A DNA stretch of 64,000 bases from an uncultured Atopobiaceae bacterium (GTDB lineage Bacteria; Actinomycetota; Coriobacteriia; Coriobacteriales; Atopobiaceae): assembly GCA_934792625.1 (NCBI GenBank), contig CAKVON010000010.1, positions 1-64,000 of the forward strand. Reading direction: 5' to 3'. Both the position numbers and the translations under genes were made by a program. Each line of letters opens with the position of its first letter. The first letter of the stretch is position 1. The notes beneath the pieces were generated by a model that saw only the letters and a program-made list of their open reading frames with translations, was not told the origin of the DNA and made no database searches. Positions 17,443 to 25,383 of the stretch are shown one piece after another.

Positions 17443-17943
17443 CTACAGGAGCCCGCGGGCCTTCTCGACCCATTCGTCAATCTCGCCCTGCGAGGTCTCC
17501 AGGTGGTCGCCGCCCGTCGAGTCGAAGCGGACCTCGATGCTCGGCCCGAAGGTCGCGCCCACGCAGGCATCCTCGATGTCGTCGATCACGTTGCCGGGCC
17601 AGCCGCCGTTTGTCTGGAAGGCGATGACGGTCTTGCCCTCGAAGCCGTTGGTGGACGTGAGCGTCTTGATTGCGGGGGCCATCGTGTACCACCAGGTGGG
17701 GGTTCCGATGGCAATCACGTCGTAGTTCGCGGGGTCATGCTCGAGCGGCTGGATCTCGGGCTCGAAGCCTTCGTTCACCTCGCGCTGCCCCTGGTCCACC
17801 GTCTCCTGGTAGTCCTCGGGATAGGGCTCGAGAGTGTCGACGCGCTCGAGGTCCGCGCCGCAGGTATCGGCGAGCTGCTCGGCGATGCGCTCGGTGTTGC
17901 CACACGACCAGCTGTAATAGACGACCAACATCTTCTTGCTCAT
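17443..17943 (-). CDS. Flavodoxin
   Basis: 166 aa FMN-binding electron carrier or quinone/carbonyl-reductase-type flavodoxin. N-terminal phosphate loop YYSWSCGNTERIAEQ binds the FMN phosphate (S-x-T/S-x-N-T variant); IGTPTWWYTMAPAIKTL and FQTNGGWPGNVIDDIE are isoalloxazine-contact loops typical of the flavodoxin_4 group. It is 3 nt downstream of the CMD-cupin gene, hence co-transcribed. A likely role is feeding electrons to, or protecting against, reactive carbonyls or quinones together with the neighbouring reductases; this is inference from context. Confidence 0.92.
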   Translation of the reverse strand: MSKKMLVVYYSWSCGNTERIAEQLADTCGADLERVDTLEPYPEDYQETVDQGQREVNEGFEPEIQPLEHDPANYDVIAIGTPTWWYTMAPAIKTLTSTNGFEGKTVIAFQTNGGWPGNVIDDIEDACVGATFGPSIEVRFDSTGGDHLETSQGEIDEWVEKARGLL

Positions 17944-17946
17944 GGG

Positions 17947-18690
17947 CTAGGCCTCCAGCGTGCCGTAGGCGTCGTCATCCACGGGCTCGAGCCACTCGTT
18001 GGAGCAGTTCTCGCCGGGGAAGCTGAATGCCAGGTGGCTGAACCAGCAGCCGGCAGCGGCGCCGTGCCAGTGCTTGACGTTCGCCGGGATCTCGACGACG
18101 TCACCGGGGTGCAGGCGCTGGGCGGGCTTGCCCTCCTCTTGGTACCAGCCCTCGCCCTCGACGCAGATGAGCGCCTGGCCGCCGCCCTTGCTTGCGTGGT
18201 GGACGTGCCAGTTGTTGCGGCAGCCCGGCTCGAAGGTCACGTTGTGGATGGGTAGGTAGTCATCGGGGCCCGTGAGCGCCTTGAGGTAGCTCTGGCCGAT
18301 GAAGTACTGGGCGAAGGCGGTGTTGGGCTCGCCAAGGCCAAAGAACCCACCGTGTCCCTCGGTCTCGCCATCGGCGTGGACCTCCTTGGCCATGTTGAAC
18401 GCAGCCCAGGCGTTGGGCCAGCCGGCATAGAAGGCGATGTGCGTGAGGATTTCGGCCATCTCCTCGCGAGTGACGCCGTATGCGCGGGCGCTTGCCAGAT
18501 GGTACTTGTGCGAGCTGTCGGCGATGCCCTTGCCGATGAGCGCGCTGATGGTCACGATGCTGCGCAGCTTGAGCGGGAGCTTGTCCTCGCGGCTCCAAAC
18601 CTCACCAAAGAGGACATCATCGTTCAGATGCGCGAACTCGGGGGCGAACTCGCCCAGTGCGTCGTGGCCTGCGGTTTGTTTGACGGTCAT
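17947..18690 (-). CDS. Carboxymuconolactone decarboxylase-like + cupin fusion
   Basis: 247 aa. Residues about 15-115 form an AhpD/CMD-like helical domain (PLKLRSIVTISALIGKG...EEMAEILTHIAFYAGWPNAWAAFN); the canonical CxxC of AhpD is absent. Residues about 150-230 form a cupin with metal ligands WHVHHASKGGGQALICVEGEGWYQ and VVEIPANVKHWHGA. This fusion occurs widely in Gram-positive aldo/keto-reductase operons and the reaction is not known. M 18688-18690 overlaps the stop of the 73-aa gene (ATGA). Confidence 0.9.
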   Translation of the reverse strand: MTVKQTAGHDALGEFAPEFAHLNDDVLFGEVWSREDKLPLKLRSIVTISALIGKGIADSSHKYHLASARAYGVTREEMAEILTHIAFYAGWPNAWAAFNMAKEVHADGETEGHGGFFGLGEPNTAFAQYFIGQSYLKALTGPDDYLPIHNVTFEPGCRNNWHVHHASKGGGQALICVEGEGWYQEEGKPAQRLHPGDVVEIPANVKHWHGAAAGCWFSHLAFSFPGENCSNEWLEPVDDDAYGTLEA

Positions 18691-18908
18691 GCTTGCTCCT
18701 TCGTCTGGCATTCTTGATGCAGCGTATAGATGAGGTAGTCGAGGGTTTCGAGCTTTCGCTGCTCGGTGTGCATGCGGTCGAGCAGGTCGCGGCGGTATGC
18801 CTTGAGGCGACAGACGCGGGCGCATGTGCTGGGCAGCTCCGAGAGCTCGCCGATAAGCGCGTCGCAGCATCCGGCATCGCGCAGGTTTGCCAGGGTCTTC
18901 TCGTCCAT
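18687..18908 (-). CDS. 73-aa helical protein, conserved operon partner
   Basis: 73 aa, mainly helical, with three cysteines in two places (DAGCCDALIGEL and CARVCRL). The C-terminal half (HTEQRKLETLDYLIYTLHQ) resembles the coiled-coil end of MerR-type regulators, but no helix-turn-helix is present, so this is not a full regulator. It overlaps the CMD-cupin start by 4 nt and follows the aldo/keto reductase by 8 nt, so it is translated as part of the operon. I do not recognise a function; thiol sensing or a chaperone-like partner role would be speculation. Confidence 0.7.
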   Translation of the reverse strand: MDEKTLANLRDAGCCDALIGELSELPSTCARVCRLKAYRRDLLDRMHTEQRKLETLDYLIYTLHQECQTKEQA

Positions 18909-18916
18909 CCGGCGTC

Positions 18917-19936
18917 CTAACGCGTCGTCTTTACCTTTGTGGTGCCGGCAAGGGCCTTCTCGCCCGGGCGCCCCTTGGGTCCGACGAGCGCATGCGGCTG
19001 GTAGGGCTCCTCGAGGAAATCGACCTCTGCGCCGGTGAGCTCGAGGTCGAGTGCCGCCACCGCGTCATCCACGCGCTCGGGCTTGGAGCAGCCCACGATG
19101 GGGGCCTCGACGCCGCGTGCCCAATGCCACGCGAGCGCGACCTGCGACATCGGCACATCGTGGTTTGCGGCCACCTTGGCCACGCGTTCGACTATGGGCA
19201 TGTCGATGGCGCGATCGCGGTCGTACTTGTTGACCATCGTCTTGTCGGTGGTGCCACGCTTGCTGGCGCTCTCCCACGTGGGGCGGCACAGGTGGCCGGA
19301 TGCCATGGGGCTGTAGGGCGTGATCGCCATGTCGAACTGGCGGCACACGGGAATCATCTCGCGTTCGTCCTCGCGGTAGAGCAGGTTGTAGTGGCACTGC
19401 ATGCTGGTGAACTGCTCCCAGCCGTTGTCACGCGCGATGATTTGTAGGTTGTGGAGTTGGTAGGCGTACATGGCGCTGGCGCCCAGGGCGCGGACCTTGC
19501 CCTCGCGGACGAGGTCGTTGAGCGCCTCCATGGTCTGCTCCATCGGCACGTCGTAGTCGAAGCGGTGGATGATGTAGAGGTCCAGGTAGTCGGTGCCCAG
19601 GCGCTTGAGCGACCCCTCGACCTCGCGCTTGATGGCCGTGGCGGACAGGCCGCCCTCGTTGAAGTGGACCTTGCTGGCGATTACGACATCCTCTCGGGCG
19701 ACTCCGAGCTCGCGCAGGGCGGACCCGATGTACTCCTCGCTCGTGCCGAAGCTGTAGCAGTTGGCCGTGTCGATGAAGTTGACGCCCAGGTCGAGGGCGC
19801 GCTTGATGACGGCTCGGGTCTCGTCCGAGCCGATGGTCCACTGGTGGAAGTCGGGGCTTGCCTCGCCGAAGCTCATGCCGCCAAGGCAGAGTCTCGAGAT
19901 CTCGATTCCCGAGTGACCGAGGGTCGTGTACCGCAT
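18917..19936 (-). CDS. Aldo/keto reductase (AKR11/13-like), first gene of operon
   Basis: 339 aa. TIM-barrel oxidoreductase with catalytic Asp/Tyr in FIDTANCYSFG, Lys in VIASKVHFN and His in LYIIHRFDYDVP. The length and the segments LCLGGMSFGEASPDFHQW and VALAWHWARGVEAPIVGCSK match the larger YajO/YhdN type. M 19934-19936 with AAAGGTGATG upstream. It heads the leftward operon and is divergent from the LysR gene at 20089, whose binding site lies between them. Confidence 0.92.
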   Translation of the reverse strand: MRYTTLGHSGIEISRLCLGGMSFGEASPDFHQWTIGSDETRAVIKRALDLGVNFIDTANCYSFGTSEEYIGSALRELGVAREDVVIASKVHFNEGGLSATAIKREVEGSLKRLGTDYLDLYIIHRFDYDVPMEQTMEALNDLVREGKVRALGASAMYAYQLHNLQIIARDNGWEQFTSMQCHYNLLYREDEREMIPVCRQFDMAITPYSPMASGHLCRPTWESASKRGTTDKTMVNKYDRDRAIDMPIVERVAKVAANHDVPMSQVALAWHWARGVEAPIVGCSKPERVDDAVAALDLELTGAEVDFLEEPYQPHALVGPKGRPGEKALAGTTKVKTTR

Positions 19937-20025
19937 GGCATCACCTTTCCTCATGGTGTCTGTGTTGCCAAAGACGATAGGAGGGGCGCCATGCAATGTT
20001 AAATGCCTATATTTACTAATTGGAT

Positions 20026-20040
20026 ATACGCAATACGTAT
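20026..20040. promoter_or_regulatory. LysR-type operator in divergent promoter
   Basis: ATACG-CAATA-CGTAT, a perfect 5-bp inverted repeat of T-N11-A type in an AT-rich 150-bp gap between the reductase operon and the LysR gene; GATAAT at 20049-20054 is a possible -10 for lysR. Confidence 0.7.
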
Positions 20041-20088
20041 CTCAGTGGGATAATGTGCACGATTGCCTCTTACCAATCTGGGGGTGCC

Positions 20089-20982
20089 ATGGAGCTGCGA
20101 ACGCTGCGTTACTTTCTCGCGGTCGCGCGCGAGGAGAACATGACCGAGGCGGCAAACGTCTTGCACGTGACGCAGCCCACGCTCTCGCGTCAGATCGCCG
20201 ACCTCGAGCGCGAGCTTGGCGTCGAGCTGTTCGAGCGTACGAACCGCGCATGTGTGCTCACGGGCGATGGCATGCGTCTGCGCCAGCGCGCGGAGGAAAT
20301 CCTTTCGCTGGTGGACCAGACCGAGTCCGAGCTTGTCGACAGCGAGCTGGGCATCACCGGCAACATCCGCATCGGCGCGGGCGAGACGCAGGCCATGCGC
20401 CTGATCCTGGACACCTTCGCCGACCTGCGGCGCGATCATCCCGCGGTGACGATTGAGCTCTACACAGGCAACGCCGACGCGGTCGAGGAGCGCCTTGAGC
20501 GCGGCCTTTTGGACTTTGCCCTGCTGCTCGAGCCGATCAATCTCGAGAAGTACGAGTCGCTCCGCATGCCCAGGCCGGACCGCGTCGGGCTGGCGGTGGC
20601 GGCAGGGGGTCCCTGGGGCGCGCTTGCGGCGGCCAAACCCGCCGATGTCGCGCACATGCCGCTGCTGCTGAGCTCGCGCACGTCGAACAGGGCTGTCGAC
20701 CTTGCCAGGTGGTCCGCTGGTGCCGTGGTTACGGATGGCGCGAACGTGGTCGGGCACTTCGACCTGATCGGCAACGCCTCGCACCTCGTGCGGTCTGGTG
20801 CGGCGTGCGCGATGGGAATCGAACACCTTATGCAGGTAGACGAGGCCTCCGACCTGCGCTTCGTTCCGCTTGACCCGCCGATGGAGATCGCCTCTCATCT
20901 TGTGTGGAAGAAGTACCGCCTTCGCTCGCGTGCCTGCGAGGAGTTCCTCGTCCGCCTGGGGACGGCGGTCGCCGCCGGGTAG
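20089..20982 (+). CDS. LysR-family transcriptional regulator
   Basis: 297 aa. N-terminal winged HTH: MELRTLRYFLAVAREENMTEAA and VTQPTLSRQIADLERELGVELFER, followed by the linker helix and a substrate-binding effector domain (GNIRIGAGETQAMRLI onward). Start ATG 20089 is supported by GGGGG at 20079-20085 and by the family's usual ELRxLRYFLAVA opening. Divergent from the aldo/keto reductase/flavodoxin operon with a palindrome between, the classic LysR arrangement, so it is very likely that operon's activator and its own repressor. Confidence 0.93.
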   Translation: MELRTLRYFLAVAREENMTEAANVLHVTQPTLSRQIADLERELGVELFERTNRACVLTGDGMRLRQRAEEILSLVDQTESELVDSELGITGNIRIGAGETQAMRLILDTFADLRRDHPAVTIELYTGNADAVEERLERGLLDFALLLEPINLEKYESLRMPRPDRVGLAVAAGGPWGALAAAKPADVAHMPLLLSSRTSNRAVDLARWSAGAVVTDGANVVGHFDLIGNASHLVRSGAACAMGIEHLMQVDEASDLRFVPLDPPMEIASHLVWKKYRLRSRACEEFLVRLGTAVAAG

Positions 20983-21015
20983 CGCCAAGCGGAGGCGATT
21001 CCTGGCAGGCAGCGC

Positions 21016-21924
21016 CTACCCGCAGGCGGCCACCAGCGCGGTGCCCGCGACGACGAGGGCAAGCCCGATCGCCGCGCGTCGCGAGAGGCGCTCGCCGAAC
21101 GCGAGCGCCGCAAACGCGATGGACACGAGCAGCGAGAGCTTGTCCACCTGCACGACGACGCTGACCTGGCCTGCCTGGATGGCGTAGTAGTAGCACAGCC
21201 ACGACGCGCCCGTGGCCACGCCCGACGCGCCGAGAAACGCCAGCTCCCTGCGGTCGACACCTCTGACCAGCCCGGCCTTGCCCCTGGCCACGACGATTCC
21301 CCATGCCATCGCGAGAACGAACATCGTGCGTATGGCGGTGGCGAGGTTGCTCTCGACGCCCTCGATCCCCACCTTGGCCAAGACCGACGTGAGCGCGGCG
21401 AACACGGCCGTCGCCAGCGCGTACGCCAGGCTCGTCCGGTCGGCGCCCCCGTCGCCTCCCGCCTTGCCCGTCGTTTCCCCCGCCCTTCTCTCGATCATGA
21501 GGAAGGTGCCCACGGTCGCGACCAGGGTGCCCGCCAGGCGCAGCGCCAGGTCGTCCGTCTCGCCAAAAAGGACGATGGAGAGAAGTACGGCCATGAGGGT
21601 GCTGGACTTGTCGATGGGCACGACGCGGTTGACGTCGCCCGTCGCCAGCGCCCTGAAGTAGCAGATCCACGAGGCTCCGGTGGCCATTCCCGACAGCGCG
21701 AGAAACAGCCATGACCTGGGCGTTATTTCCGCGATGGTGTCGGCGGAGCCCACGATTGCCACCATCAGCCAGGTGAAGGCGGCCACGACGCAGGTGCGCA
21801 GCGCGGTGGCCACGTCGGAGTCGATGGTCCTGATTCCGCACTTCGCGAGGATGGACACAATGCCCGCGAACAGCGCCGACGCGAGCGCGGCGACAAGCCA
21901 GAGCTGCACGATTACCCCTGCCAC
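21016..21924 (-). CDS. EamA/DMT-family transporter
   Basis: 302 aa, ten predicted helices in two EamA repeats. The repeat is obvious: ASALFAGIVSILAKCGI...ATALRT in the first half and ATAVFAALTSVLAKVGI...ATAIRT in the second, plus SGMATGASWICYFRAL and SGVATGASWLCYYYAI. Drug/metabolite exporter of unknown substrate. Convergent with lysR (33-bp gap, no terminator seen) and divergent from the HipBA operon. Confidence 0.92.
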   Translation of the reverse strand: MAGVIVQLWLVAALASALFAGIVSILAKCGIRTIDSDVATALRTCVVAAFTWLMVAIVGSADTIAEITPRSWLFLALSGMATGASWICYFRALATGDVNRVVPIDKSSTLMAVLLSIVLFGETDDLALRLAGTLVATVGTFLMIERRAGETTGKAGGDGGADRTSLAYALATAVFAALTSVLAKVGIEGVESNLATAIRTMFVLAMAWGIVVARGKAGLVRGVDRRELAFLGASGVATGASWLCYYYAIQAGQVSVVVQVDKLSLLVSIAFAALAFGERLSRRAAIGLALVVAGTALVAACG

Positions 21925-22022
21925 TAGACGGTTCTTCTCGCCTGTCTATGTTCCCCCGTTATGCCGGCGGCAACCGGTCTCATGGTCCCGTGTCGCCTCC
22001 TGAGTGTTCTTACGGTGTTAAA

Positions 22023-22073
22023 ATATGAGTAATTACAGGCATATTAATAGGAAACTACCCATATATGAGTAAT
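22023..22073. promoter_or_regulatory. hipBA operator: direct repeats of ATATGAGTAAT
   Basis: ATATGAGTAAT at 22023-22033 and again at 22063-22073; the second copy is part of an imperfect palindrome around CCCATATATGAG. The hipB start codon (22065) lies inside the second copy, so repressor binding could affect promoter and early transcript. AT-rich island in a GC-rich genome. Confidence 0.7.
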
Positions 22074-22358
22074 CTGTCATTACTTACAAAGCTATCATCG
22101 CCAGCGGATTCCGCGAGGGAGGTCGCCTGTCGCGAGAGGGCGCGTCGTCAGGCGATGGGAATCACGCAGCGGCAGCTCTCCGAGCGCTCGGGTGTCAGCC
22201 TTGGCTCGCTTCGCCGTTTCGAGCAGACGGGCCAAGCTTCGTTCGAGACGGTCGTGCGCGTCTGTCGTGCGCTCGATTGCGAGTCGGACCTCGACACCCT
22301 CTACGCCAGGCCGGCTTACCGTTCTATTCGGGAGGTAATCGATGGGCAGGGGCGCTGA
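22065..22358 (+). CDS. hipB: HipB-like XRE-family antitoxin/repressor
   Basis: 97 aa. Helix-turn-helix ARRQAMGITQRQLSERSGVSLGSLRRFEQTGQASFETVVRVCRAL occupies about residues 26-72, typical of XRE/HipB proteins. It overlaps hipA by 17 nt, the family's usual antitoxin-first layout. ATG 22065 lacks a strong Shine-Dalgarno (AGGAAA at a long spacing) and lies inside the repeat thought to be its own operator. It is expected to bind HipA and repress the operon. Confidence 0.88.
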   Translation: MSNLSLLTKLSSPADSAREVACRERARRQAMGITQRQLSERSGVSLGSLRRFEQTGQASFETVVRVCRALDCESDLDTLYARPAYRSIREVIDGQGR

Positions 22359-23481
22359 CGGCATTCGCGACGTTCTCCAGCTGTCGGTCTCTCTTCGCGG
22401 CAGACGCGTGGGGACTCTTGCGCAAACGCCCGAGGGCCTTGCCGCCTTCGAGTACGATCCGGCATGGCTTGCGAACGGATACTCCATCAGCCCCCTGAGC
22501 CTTCCGCTTCGGACGGGCGTGTTCGTCCCCGAGGCAGATCCGTTCTCCGGCGTCTTCGGCGTATTCCAGGACAGCCTTCCTGACGGGTGGGGGGCGCTCC
22601 TTCTTGCCCGGATGCTAAAGAGAGAGGGTGTCGATCCCTCGTCGGTCTCGCCGATGACGATGCTTGCGCTCGTGGGCTCGGGAGGGCGAGGTGCCTTGTG
22701 CTACGAGCCGCAACTTGTGGCGGGGGATTCGGCAGCGATCGACGACCTCGATGCCTTCTCGGCATTGTGCCAGGAAATTCTGGCCGACAGGCCCGTCGAC
22801 GACCTTGACGCCGCATATGCTGCGGGAGGGTCGTCCGCTGGTGCGCGGCCCAAGGCGTATCTGCGTCGCGATGGTGCCGAGTGGCTGGTGAAGTTTCCCT
22901 CCAGCATGGATCCCGTTGGCGTCGGCGTGATGGAGTATGAGTTTTCCGAGGCGGCGAGGGATTGCGGCATCGACATGCCACGAACCCGTCTGCTGCCCTC
23001 CGCCACCTGCGGCGGCTACTTCGCGACGGAGCGTTTTGACCGGGATGTCTCGGGCATGGGCGTGCACATGATCACGGCGTCGGGGCTGCTCGAGGTCTCC
23101 CATAGGCTCCCGGTGCTCGACTACGCCCATCTGTTCCAGGCGACGCATATGCTGACGCATGACCTTGGGCAGGCGTGGCACGTGTTCAGGCTCATGTGCT
23201 TCAACGTCTTCTCTCACAACCAGGACGACCACTCGAACAACTTCGCATGGGTCTGCCGTGACGGAGACTGGTCCTTCTCGCCTGCGTATGATCTTACCTA
23301 CAGTACGTCGTTCGGCGGCGAGCACGCCACGACCGTAAACGGTAACGGTAACCCGACAATGGATGACCTGCTTCGGCTTGCCGATGCCGCGGGGTTGCCC
23401 ACGCGGGAGGCGCGCCTTGCCGCGAGCGAGATTCAGGACCGTTGCAAGGGGCTCCTGGCCTCCTTGGACCTCGAGGGATAG
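22342..23481 (+). CDS. hipA: HipA-family serine/threonine kinase toxin
   Basis: 379 aa. HipA N-terminal domain (LSVSLRGRRVGTLAQTPEGLAAFEYD; FGVFQDSLPDGWG) and kinase domain with Gly-rich/Ser loop GGSSAGARPKAYL, KFPSSMDPVGVGVMEYE, catalytic HNQDDHSNNFAWV and metal-binding SPAYDLTYS. Characterised HipA kinases phosphorylate an aminoacyl-tRNA synthetase and slow growth. The catalytic loop reads DDHSNN where the common pattern is DxHxKN; Lys is replaced by Asn. The protein is on the short side (E. coli HipA 440 aa). Translation is coupled to hipB; the TetR gene follows 8 nt later. Confidence 0.9.
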   Translation: MGRGADGIRDVLQLSVSLRGRRVGTLAQTPEGLAAFEYDPAWLANGYSISPLSLPLRTGVFVPEADPFSGVFGVFQDSLPDGWGALLLARMLKREGVDPSSVSPMTMLALVGSGGRGALCYEPQLVAGDSAAIDDLDAFSALCQEILADRPVDDLDAAYAAGGSSAGARPKAYLRRDGAEWLVKFPSSMDPVGVGVMEYEFSEAARDCGIDMPRTRLLPSATCGGYFATERFDRDVSGMGVHMITASGLLEVSHRLPVLDYAHLFQATHMLTHDLGQAWHVFRLMCFNVFSHNQDDHSNNFAWVCRDGDWSFSPAYDLTYSTSFGGEHATTVNGNGNPTMDDLLRLADAAGLPTREARLAASEIQDRCKGLLASLDLEG

Positions 23482-23489
23482 GGGATGCC

Positions 23490-24059
23490 ATGGCCGCGAA
23501 CGTCATCACGCGAGAAGAGCTGCTGGACGAGGCGTATCGCATCGCCGACGCCGACGGGGTGGCGGCGCTGTCCATCCGCTCGCTCGCGCAGGCGTGTCAC
23601 GTGAGCGTGGGCACGATCTACAACCACTTCTCGTCGAAGGACGAGCTGACCACGGCCACCATCGAGCTCTACTTCCGACGTGCCGTGTTCGACGGTTTCT
23701 GCAGGCTCGACGCCCGGATGGGGTTCGTCGACTACTGCGAGGGGCTGTACGACTCGTTGGCGCTGGTGGTCGAGCGCTTCCGTAACAGGTGGCTCAGGGG
23801 CGCCGAGGTCTTGCCCGCCTCCGAGAAGGCCGCCGCACACCTGCGCGAGCGCGAGGTGCTCGACCACGCGTTCCACGGCCTGGTCGAGGTCTACGACGCC
23901 GACCCCGCCATCCGCCGCGACCTGCCCGCGGGACTCGACGCGCAGTCCGTCTGCCGGTTCACGTTGGACAACCTGGTCGCCGCGCTGCACGCCGACGCCG
24001 ACGGATGCCCCGTCCTGTTCGGGCTTCTCAGAAGGGCGCTGTACGACCCGGCGGAATGA
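23490..24059 (+). CDS. TetR/AcrR-family regulator
   Basis: 189 aa. The HTH is clear: LLDEAYRIADADGVAALSIRSLAQACHVSVGTIYNHFSSKDEL (about residues 10-52). The C-terminal ligand domain is not recognisable in detail. ATG 23490 follows GGGGATGCC with weak spacing; it is 8 nt after hipA so it may be transcribed with it. It probably controls the membrane protein gene that follows at 24167, a common TetR-target pairing. Confidence 0.88.
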   Translation: MAANVITREELLDEAYRIADADGVAALSIRSLAQACHVSVGTIYNHFSSKDELTTATIELYFRRAVFDGFCRLDARMGFVDYCEGLYDSLALVVERFRNRWLRGAEVLPASEKAAAHLREREVLDHAFHGLVEVYDADPAIRRDLPAGLDAQSVCRFTLDNLVAALHADADGCPVLFGLLRRALYDPAE

Positions 24060-24166
24060 ACAAGACATGATGGATGTTCACTTGCGACGCCCCCACAATC
24101 GTTTCCGGTCAGGCGCAGAGAAGGACGCGCCGACCCCAAACGACCAACGGAAGGAAGCAAGGACAT

Positions 24167-24643
24167 ATGAGCCCGCTCATCATGGCCGCCTCGACGGCAA
24201 TCACGCTCGCGCTCGTCTTCTACACCATCGGCGTCTTTGGCGAGAGGCGCGCCGGCTCGCTGCAGAGGAGGCACCTCATCCTGTTTTGGATCGGCCTCGC
24301 GTGCGACACGACGGGCACCACGATCATGACCATCATCGCCCGCTCGTCCCACGGCGCCGGCTCCCCGCTGCACGCGGTGACGGGCCTGCTGGCGATCGTC
24401 CTCATGCTCTTCCACGCCCTGTGGGCGACCCTCGTCCTTCTCCGTGGTAGCGAGAAGAGCCGCGAGGGCTTCCACAGGCTCAGCGTCGGCGTTTGGCTGG
24501 TCTGGCTCGTCCCGTACTGCGTGGGCCTGCTCGTCGGCATCCCCGCCATCCACCTGGGCGACGCCGCGACGCTGGCGATCTCGGTCCTCGTGCCCGTGGC
24601 GATCGCCGGCGCCCTGCGCGTCGGCTCCGGCAGGCGTGCCTAA
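24167..24643 (+). CDS. TIGR03987-family (HsmA-like) membrane protein
   Basis: 158 aa with four or five transmembrane helices (about 4-22, 36-56, 66-90, 103-125, 132-150). LILFWIGLACDTTGTTIMTIIA and LHAVTGLLAIVLMLFHALWATLVL are the most conserved-looking parts and match what I recall of the TIGR03987 family, of unknown function. ATG 24167 follows AAGGAAGCAAGG. Transcribed in the same direction as the TetR gene; its stop overlaps the stop of the convergent FMN reductase by 4 nt. Confidence 0.78.
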   Translation: MSPLIMAASTAITLALVFYTIGVFGERRAGSLQRRHLILFWIGLACDTTGTTIMTIIARSSHGAGSPLHAVTGLLAIVLMLFHALWATLVLLRGSEKSREGFHRLSVGVWLVWLVPYCVGLLVGIPAIHLGDAATLAISVLVPVAIAGALRVGSGRRA

Positions 24644-25263
24644 CGGATGAAGTTCGTGGCGGGGCCGCGCTCGGCCTCGGGGGCCTCGATGCCCGCGGCC
24701 CTGCCCGCCTCGATGCAGCGCAGGATCCAGGCCATGTTGTGCGCGAGGTTGCGCATGGTGCGCAGACCCTCCTCGTCCCGGGCGGCCTCGCCGGGAGCGC
24801 AGCCGTGGACGATGTTCCAGTACGTGGACGCCACGACCGGCATCTGGTTGATGGTGAGGTACTTGTTGAGCACGTCGAACGACGCCGTGGTGCCGCCGCG
24901 GCGGGCGACGGCGACGGTGGCGCCGGGCTTGTGGCAAAATGCCGCGCCGCCCGCGAAGAAGGCGCGGTCGAGCGCGCACTGGATGCGGCCCGAGGGGTGC
25001 GCGTAGTAGACGGGCGTGCCAAAGACGAAGGCATCCGACCCCTCGGCCTTCTCGATAAGCTCGTTCACGACGTCGTCGATCGCACAACGACTGCCCAGCT
25101 CGGAGCACCTGCCGCAGTCCAGACAATCGTTGACGGGCTTGGTGCCAAGCCACAGCGTCTCGGTCTCCATCCCCTCCGCCTCGAGCGTGCGGGCGACCTC
25201 GACCAGCGCCGTGGCGGTGTTGCCCTGCCTGCGCGAGCTCCCGTTGACGAGAAGAACCTTCAT
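24640..25263 (-). CDS. NADPH-dependent FMN reductase / flavodoxin-like iron-sulfur flavoprotein
   Basis: 207 aa. Flavodoxin fold with the FMN phosphate loop NGSSRRQGNTATAL at the N-terminus and FGTPVYYAHPSGRIQCALDRAF contacting the flavin. CLDCGRCSELGSRC (about residues 47-60) is a cysteine cluster as in iron-sulfur flavoproteins (Isf type). It probably reduces FMN or quinones with NAD(P)H. M 25261-25263 follows GGAGGGG. It stands downstream (leftward) of the brnQ terminator and is independently transcribed. Confidence 0.9.
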   Translation of the reverse strand: MKVLLVNGSSRRQGNTATALVEVARTLEAEGMETETLWLGTKPVNDCLDCGRCSELGSRCAIDDVVNELIEKAEGSDAFVFGTPVYYAHPSGRIQCALDRAFFAGGAAFCHKPGATVAVARRGGTTASFDVLNKYLTINQMPVVASTYWNIVHGCAPGEAARDEEGLRTMRNLAHNMAWILRCIEAGRAAGIEAPEAERGPATNFIR

Positions 25264-25274
25264 CTCGAATCCCC

Positions 25275-25331
25275 TCCTAAAGAGAAATCCCTACGCCTGC
25301 CATGCTACAGCCGCGCGGCAGGCGTAGGGAT
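25275..25331 (-). terminator. Terminator of the branched-chain amino acid carrier gene
   Basis: Perfect 15-bp stem, 25317-25331 with 25287-25301; reading leftwards it is followed by TTTCTCTTT. Confidence 0.9.
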
Positions 25332-25383
25332 CGTGTTTGACGGGCGTTTGTTGCCGACCGTTGCCAGGTCTACGGTGCCAGGC

